Source: Aphrocallistes beatrix (Eukaryota; Porifera; Hexactinellida; Sceptrulophora; Aphrocallistidae). Taken from it: a stretch of 64,000 nucleotides of DNA. Positions 1 to 8,669 of this stretch are shown in pieces. Position 1 is the first letter of the stretch. Every line of letters begins with the position of its first letter. The stretch covers positions 3,286,001 to 3,350,000 of the forward strand of contig OY725490.1 of assembly GCA_963281255.1 (NCBI GenBank). The letters are read 5' to 3'. The translations under genes were made by a program, and so were the position numbers. Under the pieces are notes generated by a model that searched no databases, was not told the DNA's origin, and was given only the letters and a program-made list of their open reading frames with translations.

Positions 1-1
1 A

Positions 2-172
2 GAGGAGTTAGACAGACTGAATCAGGAGAAGTGTGACCTCGAGAGAGAAATAGAGTTTTACAAACAAGAGCTGAGTAAGAATGAAACAACGGAGGAGTCA
101 GAGTATTTGGACGAGTACGATTTCATGATGTCTCCTGAAATATTGGAGATGTTGTTACAGCCATCTTCATAA
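2..172 (+). CDS. bZIP-like protein, C-terminal end (partial)
   Basis: An open frame enters from the left edge and ends at TAA 170-172, giving about 56 C-terminal residues. It begins with an acidic/leucine coiled coil (EELDRLNQEKCDLEREIEFY) and ends in an acidic tail with a Met/Leu-rich terminus. The same order (EEL-x-x-L ... E-IxFYxxE ... E-I-(M/L)-x-x-LL) occurs in the minus-strand protein at 3565-3993, so the two are paralogues. In that protein the coil follows a basic segment, hence the bZIP-like call. The basic region of this gene lies outside the window. A polyadenylation hexamer AATAAA follows at 279-284. Function is inferred only from the paralogue. Confidence 0.6.
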   Translation, partial: EELDRLNQEKCDLEREIEFYKQELSKNETTEESEYLDEYDFMMSPEILEMLLQPSS

Positions 173-278
173 CCACACCACACTGAATAGAATTGATTGA
201 AACACAACAACGCAACTTCCAAATAACACTTACACTTATAGAGCACACCAGCACATATCACCATGCATTAGTGTTTTT

Positions 279-284
279 AATAAA
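279..284 (+). other. polyadenylation signal AATAAA
   Basis: This AATAAA lies 107 bp after the stop codon of the partial bZIP-like gene, a normal position for 3'-end processing. The rest of 173-585 is AT-rich with no further coding sign; it should hold this 3' UTR and the upstream region of the NHL gene. Confidence 0.45.
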
Positions 285-585
285 TTTAAATTACTTAATT
301 TATTAAGCAATGCATTCATTTATTAAAATAATTAGCTACTTGAAATGCAAAAAGTTAACAATTACTTTTAAAATACAATCGGATCCTTATTTGTGGAATA
401 TTCTAGTGAACTAAGTAGAAGTTTATATTATGTAATAAAGACATGGCGAGTATATACTAGTAGCTATGCTGAATAGGTTTTAACATTAGCAGATATCAAA
501 TGGTTTAACTATGGAAATATGAGATTTAGCACATCTCTTAGTTATATCTCATTGTACGTGCTTAATAGGCAACCAAGCTCTATAC

Positions 586-593
586 TATAAATA
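586..593 (+). promoter_or_regulatory. TATA-like box of the NHL gene
   Basis: TATAAATA lies 57 bp before the ATG at 650. Similar motifs precede the other single-exon genes in this window at 37-75 bp, which supports its use. Confidence 0.5.
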
Positions 594-649
594 TCCAAGT
601 TGATAATAGATCAAGCTATTTCTGTATTGACTACAACCTTTCAGCTATA

Positions 650-1918
650 ATGGCTAGTGCACAAGTTACTTTCACCGAGCAAATAAAACAGACGCGAATA
701 AAGATACAAGACAGCTTCAAGCGGTCTCATGAAGCTCTCCGAGTCAGAGAGCACTACCTCCTCTCTCGTGTTGAAGAGATAGAAACAGAGTTCAATAAGA
801 AGACTCAAGAAATGAATAAATTGTTAGAAGCGTTGAGTAAAACTAAATCGTTTAGCTCAGATATTCTCACGGACAATAAACTTAAAGATACTCGAGAGAA
901 AGTACAAAAAGCCATCGACGATAATATTAAAGAACTATCAAATAATACAGAAAATGCTATAGAGTTTGAATGGGATTTTCTATTCGAGACTGACATAGAA
1001 CAGCTCGGGAGTGTTAATCTTAACGGTCAGTCAAAGACTTCTCTCTCCCGAGCTTTCCCTCCTCAAGTCAAAGTTGTCGTACCTGACTACAAGACTAAAC
1101 ACCTCCCTACTGCTTACTCGTGTAAGAAATCCACAGACCAGAAAGCTCCAGGAGAGTTGAGTAATGCTGGAATCCTAGCTATACACCACAAAACAGGACA
1201 GATCTATGTAGTCGAGGAAAGCAACCATCGTGTACAAGTGTTTAACTACAACGGAGAATCTCTATTCATTTTCAGCGAAAAAATGAGTATCCCAACGGGA
1301 ATCTGTTTTATCAACAATAATGTCATTGTTACACAATACAGTGGTCACTGTATGAATGTGTACGAGCTAGGAGGCAAGCTAGTGAAGAGTGTTGGAAGTG
1401 TGGGGAGTGGAGAAGGACAATTCAAGAACCCTCATGGTGTGCATGTCTCTCCTAGCAACAACAATATCTACGTGTGTGATCGTAGCAACAATTGAGTCCA
1501 AGTTTTCACAGAGGATCTCAAGTTCCATTCCATGCTAGGAATAGGAGTGTTGAAGTATCCACGTGACGTAAAGGTTCCAAGAGACAGAGTATTGGTGCTA
1601 GATGAGAGTGATCCGTGTTTGTTTGTGTTCAGTTCAGATCACGTTCTAACCAACAGACTCATAACTCGTTGTGGTAATACTAAACAAACAAACTATCCAC
1701 TCTGCTTCGACATAGACAGAGAATATAACATCATTATGAGTGACTACAGTAATCACTGTGTGTATGTATTTAGTCAGGAGGGAGAGCAGATACATAAGTT
1801 TGGAAAGCAAGGTCAAGATATCGGAGAGTTCTATGGCCTGCATGGAATAGCACTAGATAACATTGGCCGTATAATCGTAGTTTGTGGTAAGGACAAGGCT
1901 TGTCTACAGATATTCTAG
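650..1918 (+). CDS. Coiled-coil/NHL beta-propeller protein interrupted by one in-frame TGA
   Basis: A frame from ATG 650 runs to TGA 1493-1495 (281 residues), and the same frame continues without shift from 1496 to TAG 1916-1918 (about 422 codons in all). Residues 1-100 form a charged coiled coil. From about residue 170 there are roughly six NHL-type repeats, for example NHRVQVFN and a block ending SNN*VQVFTEDL. The stop sits where NHL repeats usually have Arg (NNRVQVF), so a single C-to-T change of CGA to TGA explains it. The layout is like TRIM-NHL proteins without RING or B-box; a binding scaffold role is inferred. It may be a young pseudogene, a nonsense allele or a sequence error. Readthrough is possible but the context (TGA-GTC) does not suggest it. 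Confidence 0.7.
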
Positions 1919-2059
1919 ATCTTAGTGTGAAGTGGCAATTTACTATATACTGTTCTATTAATTATTAGTTTCTCATGGATTTCTAATTAATCACTCAACT
2001 TCTATGATTAAAAAAATATTCATTTACTGATTATTAAGTAGTAAAGAATCAGAATTTGG

Positions 2060-2065
2060 AATAAA
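2060..2065 (+). other. polyadenylation signal AATAAA
   Basis: AATAAA lies 142 bp after the end of the NHL reading frame. The DNA from here to about 2870 is AT-rich and shows no gene I recognise. The stretch 2276-2470 is less AT-rich and contains TCGGTCTGTCGAC, which also occurs at one end of the dispersed repeats at 10158 and 34085. Confidence 0.35.
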
Positions 2066-2878
2066 AACTACATTGTACAATCGACATAATAAGCTTTATA
2101 TTCAATTTAGGAATGAAAACAGTGATTTTAGAATAAATTTATAGATAAAAACGCGTGAATATCAAGTGGGCTTGAATTTGAAGTTTATGCATGCGCCATT
2201 CTTTATACGTCACTAATCAATTTTTTAAATCTTTTAATATATTCTTAAGCTTTTCGATGTATTTTTGTTTTTTCGTGACCTCACCCGGCCGATGACTTGA
2301 CCTGTTAACCACAACGATATCACAGCCAAGGGCACCCCTGTCCCCTATGCCCATGATTAGGTTCACTTTACATATAATCAATACTCGACCAACTTGTCAT
2401 ATGTGGATAGGATTGATTGGTTCATCTATGTCGATTCTATGAGCTACAATATCGGTCTGTCGACTGATATTCTTTCTAATTGATCCGGGAAAAGAATGGT
2501 CGCAGAAAAATGAGATTGGTTTAATGTATAGGAACTAGTAGTTTGGAAAATAGATGTAATATCTTGATATTTTAATCTACAGAACACCCTTAAATATAGA
2601 AGCTACATAAGGGGTTTTGAATTTTTTATTATTCGGATACAGTTTAAAGAAAAAAATACATACAAGTATATGCTACTGCTAGCTTAAAATACTAAATTTG
2701 TGTAGGTGAAAATATGTACATATATAGGCATATGTGATAAAGTAACTCATATATATATAACGTTATACTTTCTAAGTACAAAAAAATGGATTCTACACTT
2801 TCAAGTAGCATATATTAACCTTCGAGATTTAATTATAACATTAAACAAAGCTTTACAGAGTTGGAATCGAATTCTGAT

Positions 2879-2941
2879 TTTTCGGGTCGGGTTCGGGTTC
2901 GGGTTCGGGTTCAGGTTCAGGTTTAGGTTCAGGTTTAGGTT
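2879..2941 (+). repeat. Hexameric GGGTTC/AGGTTC/AGGTTT repeat
   Basis: About ten hexamers drift from GGGTTC through AGGTTC to AGGTTT. The tract makes an accidental Gly-Phe/Arg-Phe open frame, which I do not call a gene. A further GGGTTC-like stretch occurs near 3310. It resembles an interstitial degenerate G-rich satellite. Confidence 0.7.
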
Positions 2942-3166
2942 GGGCAATCAAATTGAATCAGGACTCCACAGGAAGTGCAGACTTACAGTGTATATTTCAT
3001 TTCCAAATACTAACAGTTGTTTTAGTGAGTGACAGTACAACAAATCCCTAGCTAGAAAAACAACCACATTGAATGAATCATTCAATGACCAAAAACATAA
3101 ATTATTTTAGTGATTCGTTTATATATACAATAGAATAGATAACGGATATGTAGTGATATTTGAATA

Positions 3167-3301
3167 CAGTAGGTCCTCTCTAATTGTCCAGATTCTCTAT
3201 TTTTCCACTTACCAGAATAGGAGTACTATGTGCACACACTTCGAATTCTCTAATTGTCCACTCCCATTACCCAATGGTGGACAATTAGAGAGGACTTAGT
3301 G
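3167..3301. mobile_element. pogo/Tigger-type MITE with TA duplication
   Basis: The terminal inverted repeats read CAGTAGGTCCTCTCTAATTG on the left and its near-perfect complement on the right, flanked by TA (3165-3166 and 3302-3303). The 135-bp element has no coding capacity. CAGT(A/G) ends with TA target sites are typical of pogo/Tigger non-autonomous elements. Confidence 0.7.
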
Positions 3302-3564
3302 TATATAGATTCGGGTTCTGAAAAGTCGACCCGATTCCAACTCGGCACTGTCGGCAGCATTGTGTTATGGTGTTAAAATTTGATTCTACACTTGTATAGA
3401 AAATGTAGGTGATCGAATTTCACAAAAAATTGACAGAGCAGAATTTAAGAAATAATGAATGCTATTATAATATTTATTTTTTTAAGAAACAAAGCCAGGT
3501 GCGGTAAAAATATCAATTAAGGCAATTAGAGCTGCAATACGTGTAATTGTGTTGTCATTGTTGT

Positions 3565-3993
3565 TCAGAAGTTTTCTTCCAACAGAAGAGTGAGCACCTT
3601 AGGAAACATGATCTCGTAAACATCCTGTGAATAGGTAGTATCCTGATACTTCATTATCTCTTCTTCATAAAATGCTATTTCTTGCTCCAGAGCTATTTTA
3701 TCTTTTTTCAGTATCTCCAACTCTTCTCGCATCATAAACAAATCAACCTTATCCTTATGGAAATCGGCCTTATTCCTTTTCCTCTCTTCCTTAGAATATT
3801 CTGCTTTTTTCTCACGTCTCCTCTCTTTCGAGAGATATTTCACCAATCCATCGATGTCTGCAACCTTTTTCTTCCTACATTCCCTTTCTAATTCCTTTTT
3901 CAAAACTTTCATTGGCAGTTCAGTTAGTTTGTTGTCTCTATCTCGTACGAAATTATTGAAAATACTGAGTTGTGTTTCTGTCAGATAAGACAT
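3565..3993 (-). CDS. Small bZIP-like protein
   Basis: A single-exon frame of 142 residues. Residues 56-83 are strongly basic (KERRREKK ... ERKRNK) and are followed by a heptad series L85, L92, K99, I106, I113. The Asn at 74 lies 18 residues before L92, the spacing between the invariant Asn and first zipper Leu of GCN4-type bZIP proteins. The basic motif is degenerate, lacking the usual Ala-Ala and final Arg. The C terminus is acidic with a Leu-rich end and matches the partial protein at 2-172. A TATA-like motif lies 49 bp upstream. A nuclear DNA-binding role is likely but the degeneracy leaves room for another coiled-coil function. Confidence 0.6.
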   Translation of the reverse strand: MSYLTETQLSIFNNFVRDRDNKLTELPMKVLKKELERECRKKKVADIDGLVKYLSKERRREKKAEYSKEERKRNKADFHKDKVDLFMMREELEILKKDKIALEQEIAFYEEEIMKYQDTTYSQDVYEIMFPKVLTLLLEENF

Positions 3994-4041
3994 TTTTTAT
4001 TTTAAATTTGATGTTGTTTCTAAAATGTTCTTTCAATTCAT

Positions 4042-4050
4042 CTTTTTATA
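4042..4050 (-). promoter_or_regulatory. TATA-like box of the bZIP-like gene
   Basis: On the minus strand this reads TATAAAAAG, 49 bp before the ATG at 3993. Confidence 0.5.
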
Positions 4051-4552
4051 CTAAACTCAACCATTTCAGTTGAATGTTGTGAATGAAATTACTAGCCCAG
4101 AAAACGATCAGATAAGTTTAATTCAATATTTTAGAGCTTATTTGCCACAGAAATTGAGCATAAATAGAAAAGGCTGAAATTAAGAATAAGGACAAGTCCA
4201 CTCAATATTCCATCAGCACCTAATCAATTCTATTATTTTGCTCTTCTGAATATTTAGGAAGTGGTTAGGAGATATTGAAATATTCAATTGATTCTCCTTA
4301 CTTGTCACAAATATGATTTAGCATATTATGCATTTCACTGAAAAAGAGTGAGCACTAACTACCAGAAAGTCACACAGACAGACCAATAAAGATTATGTTG
4401 TTGGAGAATTAGAGATAGAGAGAATAAAAATATTCATGAAATTCAATAGTTTACTTCCGAATATTCATTTAGTCAGCAGTCAGGATGATGATTTCCTGAT
4501 AGAGGCATTGCGATACCAATTGAGTATACCATACCCTAGCACGAGACTGTAT

Positions 4553-4910
4553 GATCATAAAATATGTAGAATTTTGATCAGAAAATATGTAGAATTTTGA
4601 TCAGAAAATATGTAGAATTTTGATCAGAAAATATGTAGAATTTTGATCAGAAAATATGTAGAATTTTGATTAGAAAATATGTAGAATTATGATTAGAAAA
4701 TATGTAGAATTATGATTAGAAAACCAATGTAGAATTATGATCAGAAAATATGTAGAATTTTGATCAGAAAATATGTAGAATTTTGATCAGAAAATATGTA
4801 GAATTTTGATCAGAAAATATGTAGAATTTTGATTAGAAAATATGTAGAATTATGATTAGAAAATATGTAGAATTATGATTAGAAAACCAATGTAGAATTT
4901 TGATTAGAAA
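4553..4910. repeat. 23-bp minisatellite, about 15 copies
   Basis: The unit is close to GATCAGAAAATATGTAGAATTTT. Variant units (GATTAG, then a unit with an extra AAACCAATG) appear in the same order twice, so a block of units was itself duplicated. Right after the array, 4906-4920 and 4937-4951 form a 15-bp hairpin around TGTGGAATTT. Confidence 0.9.
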
Positions 4911-4955
4911 TGTGGAATTTCAATACTAATAAATGCAAATTCCACATTTCTGATC

Positions 4956-6204
4956 AAAATATTCAGTCTCCCTAGCACCGTACAATTATTGAAATGAAAA
5001 CTGGACTGAGACTAGCTCGCTTCGTGTCGTAATTCCTTCGTCAGGAAGTCGTTATAAAGACGGAGGCAACTGCTGTAGCGATATTTGGTTTAAATATTGC
5101 TTGAGTAATATGAAAAGATTAAATACTTGTAGATTGGCTAAACTTAATTCTGAAACTATTTAATACACCATTCTCCCCATTATTACTGTCTCGGTATTCA
5201 TTACATTTTACTTATTAGCAGAAAACACAAGGGTATTATAGCTATGAAAGGTTAGTTTTAAATATTATACAAAGTTGTCCCTGTATTCATTTTACATGTA
5301 GACGCAATTTCCATTCAAATCCACATTTTGCTGAAAAACAGTTTATGAGATCGTATTTTTAAAATATAGAACAAAACTGTATAGTGAGATATCAAATGGT
5401 TGAATTTAAATATAAAATACTGATTAGCCTAACCTCACTTCTGTGTAGAACCAATCACAGACACCAGCAACAGGAGGAGGAGGAGCGGGGACAGGAACAG
5501 GAGGACAGGGCGGGTACTCTTCTCAGAGAGAGGGTAGCTACCCAACCAGCTAGACGTATACATGAAGACTTATAAATCAGATAATGGCTCTAATGCACGT
5601 AACGGTATAATGCTACTATGCTAACATTCTGTATGAGTGTAGGTTAGATCTCAGTTCACAGTTGGATATTATACAGATGTGTTCTCATTAATTCATTATA
5701 TATCATATCCATATTCATAATTACGTACGCTGAATAGTACTTTCATATCGGTACATAGACATAATGTTGAAAATATGCTTTTTTGGCTCATAAATTGGCT
5801 CTGAGGATAATTTTAGGTAAAAATTTCATTATTTTTAGACCTCTATTTAATTTTCAGACGAAACTTCTACTTCTTGCTCTTGGAATGTAGATTGCTCACA
5901 CCTGGACGAACACTGTCAGATTTCATTTTAATCTTCATTGCTCCTACTTAGCTGATTTTTAACCGTCATTAGAAACGAAATTTCACTCTACCTTCCCCCA
6001 AAAGTGGAGCGTTTAAATACTAATCTGAATACGAGAGTAAGGCAAATTTGGTGAGTTCTACGGGGGGGGGTCCTGCCCCCTCGGGTTCGACGCCATATGA
6101 TTGTTCTCATACACTATATATATATATAATCGTTATCATCATCACAAATATTAGAAATATTTAAACTCAAATTCGTGATGATGATGATTGTTATTATTAT
6201 TAAA
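4956..6204. other. Gene-poor stretch between the minisatellite and WASHC3
   Basis: No gene is supported here. A Gln/Glu-rich open stretch at about 5446-5575 follows a possible splice acceptor (TGTGTAG), but no partner exon is visible and the codons come from purine repeats. At 6061-6100 there is a fragment of a GC-rich element end (GGGTTCGACGCC) like the hAT-type MITEs elsewhere in the window. Confidence 0.5.
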
Positions 6205-7630
6205 TCAGTCCGAGAGGTCTGGAGAGTTTTCATCCTCTGAGAGTGAGCTGGATGAGAAGTCGTCCCCCAGATTATTCTCACTGACCAGAGGCGGCAAGCT
6301 GCTGCTTGCTCCGCCACTGATCACCATGTCTGGGTCATCCAACAGATCAGGGTCCAGTCCCTGAGCCCTCATAGCGATGGAGATCTGCGATTTGTTCGCT
6401 CCGTATCTCAGTTTCTTAAACCACTCTTTGTACTGAGGGTCATCTTTGATGGTGAGCTGGGGTGTGTCCCCTGGAGGAGGAGGAGGAGGAGGAGGGGGAG
6501 GGGGCAGAGCGGGTGCAGGGGAATCGGACGTAGGCGGTGGGATCGGGGTGTTATCCTTTGGAGGTGGAGTGGCATTTGTGTCAGTGGCTGTCTCGACTGG
6601 TGCTGTCTGTGCTGGCGGAGGATTCGCAGGTCTCTCTTCTTTGTGCTCCTTCGTCCTGCTGGTTCGGGGACTCTCGCACACTCCAGCTTTGACTAGCAGA
6701 TTAGAAATGCACAGCTTGAAATTGGAGGCTATACATTACAGTAGAACCTCCATAAGTGTGGGAGCTCGAGACGGCGAAAATGTACCTACTCCCCTTTTCC
6801 TACTTATGATTGTGTACAATAATCACAATATATTTACCCAAGATGGTTTGAATAAATCCAAATATAATAAATTCAAGTTGTCAGTTTTAGGTCTATAATA
6901 GATCTATTTCGTTCACTTGATGACTTTTGGATCAAACTATTGATCAGGAAATTACTTTCTAGTTCAACTCAAGTCAAGTTAATATCTAACCTTATAACGA
7001 AATGCAAATTGTTTCAAGAAAACCGCTGTTTTATCACTTTCGCTAATTTGAATGGGAAAATAATTTGGAAAATAAATTGATATTTTCTCCCCCATTCCCC
7101 ACTTCACTAATTATAGAAGTTCATTTGTATGAAAACGAATAAAGATGACCTAAATTTGCCCCACATGAAGAGGTTCCCCAAATACAGAGACCCACTTATA
7201 GAGATTCTACTGTACTACACATTTATACATATTTTAGTGGCTGAAAATACATGTGTGGGGACATGAAACTTTATAAAACAAAGCACTAAGTACGTCCAGT
7301 CAAGTCATTTTGTCCATCTAATCGTTTAATACAATTATATAATCACATACCTAGAGATTCAGGTGGATTATACGCCTTGCCCTCCACGTTTCCAATACCT
7401 TCTATGTGAGAAAACTTGGCTTCCAAAAGATTCAGACATATTTCCAACTGTTGAATTTTTTTTGAGGTGTTTGAGAGTTTATTATCAGCATCATGTGCGA
7501 AAGAATTCAAGAAGTGGACAGTATGTACGACGAAACTGTTCACCATAGCGAGCAGCTGTTTCTGCGGTAGGCATTCAACCTTTGTGTAGTCAATACCTGC
7601 GCCTACCACTGGCAATCCAAACTCATCCAT
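6205..7630 (-). CDS. WASHC3: WASH complex subunit 3 (CCDC53), two exons
   Basis: Exon 1 is 7351-7630 and exon 2 is 6205-6686, joined by a GT-AG intron in phase 1 (CTAG|GTATGT ... AAAG|CTGG), giving 253 residues. The N-terminal part has the CCDC53 signature: start MDEFGLPVVGAGIDYTKVE, FVVHTVHFLN, then a coiled coil. After a long Pro-rich linker with an uninterrupted proline run comes the conserved C-terminal block around GLDPDLLDDPD and an acidic Ser/Asp tail. CCDC53 is a core subunit of the WASH complex, which drives Arp2/3 actin nucleation on endosomes. Human CCDC53 has 194 residues; the extra length here is the Pro-rich linker. The intron carries a MITE (6739-7212). Confidence 0.93.
6739..7212. 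mobile_element. pogo/Tigger-type MITE in the WASHC3 intron
   Basis: Starts CAGTAGAACCTC and ends with an inverted partial match (GAGATTCTACTG), flanked by TA at 6737-6738 and 7213-7214. It fills most of the 664-bp intron and encodes nothing visible. Confidence 0.6.
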
Positions 7631-8365
7631 TCCTATTGCTTTCTAGTATAATCGTAAGTTGAACTAGATTGTACTGCAGTTATGGAGCAGAGATCCGTTA
7701 GCATACAAAGCATAAATATACATTACTTCGATATGAGTTTAATTAAAAGTTCAAAATAAAAAGTGCCCAATAAGCCACCACAATGAAGTGAAGTGGGCAA
7801 TTTGAAATCACTGAATTAGTGGATATCAAGAAGGACATATCATATGTAAAAGTAATTTACTAAACCCTTACTTATCTATAAATATTGCATTGAAAGTGGT
7901 TCGTCGGTTTTTGGAAAAGCGCTGAGCCACCATTTTGAAAGTATTTTGAAACTAGAGCCACAATCTTGGTATCATTACTAAGTAAATTCTGAGAAATTCC
8001 TATCTACATATTTACAGAAAGTCCTAGATATAATATTGTAATTGGCTCAGTGCATGTTGATGTGTTAGGATTTCAATATATTTACCAAATTTGGTAAGGT
8101 TGCTCCATAAGAAAGAATTATTCATATGTCTACATTGCTTATGCATTATTAAAATGGCCAACAGTAAATAGAATATGGAAAGTAGTTTGTGTAAAAGTGG
8201 TTTATCTTGAAACATATTTTGATTGTCCTATGTGGTCCAATACCTTTCAGAGGGAACAATTCCACACAGTTCAGTACCCTAATAAAATACTGTCTATGTA
8301 ACTCGCAAACTTTTGATAAACCATAGGTCAGAATTATAACAGTACGCAGCAATTAAAATTAAGTA
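7631..8365. other. Spacer between WASHC3 and the 3' end of SMC1
   Basis: AT-rich with no supported gene. It must hold the WASHC3 promoter, but I see no clear TATA motif. Confidence 0.4.
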
Positions 8366-8453
8366 CAGTGGAGCCTGCTATAACGGCCACCTGTACATAA
8401 CGGTCATTTATGGCCAGAGTCCCTTGGGTGGACGTCATAGACAGGTTTCACTG
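8366..8453. mobile_element. Short MITE, CAGTGGAGCC ends
   Basis: Begins CAGTGGAGCCTGCTATAACG and ends GACAGGTTTCACTG, an inverted match. The same family appears at 45518-45689 and in part near 42695 (ACTATAGCGGTTACC). Confidence 0.55.
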
Positions 8454-8669
8454 TTTTAATTTGGAGGGTATATTCATACAAAAAGCTGTAATCCATTTAT
8501 TATATCTTATGACATGTAGCATTTGTATTCAAATCGTAATTTCACTGTAAAAATGATCATGACTGTTGACAAAATTAAAGAATAAATTCAAATTGATTTC
8601 AGACCAAAGTTTCATCACAGAATACCATTATAAACTTAATCAAACTCAGCTTCTAGGATAACTCTGTAG

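Noticed and set aside
2879..2941. Interstitial telomere
   Set aside because: Units are GGGTTC/AGGTTC and only a few approach AGGTTT; the animal telomere repeat TTAGGG is not present in tandem.
2706..3032. 108-residue plus-strand open frame with Gly-Phe and Arg-Phe repeats
   Set aside because: The frame is created by the GGGTTC hexamer repeat, starts in AT-rich DNA and has no domain or homologous partner.
4553..4910. CRISPR-like array
   Set aside because: The 23-bp units are contiguous with no unique spacers, and the genome is eukaryotic.
5384..5575. Gln/Glu-rich frame after a possible splice acceptor
   Set aside because: The residues come from purine-rich triplets; no upstream exon, promoter or conserved motif supports it.
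6446..6898. Gly-rich plus-strand frame
   Set aside because: It is the antisense shadow of the polyproline part of WASHC3.
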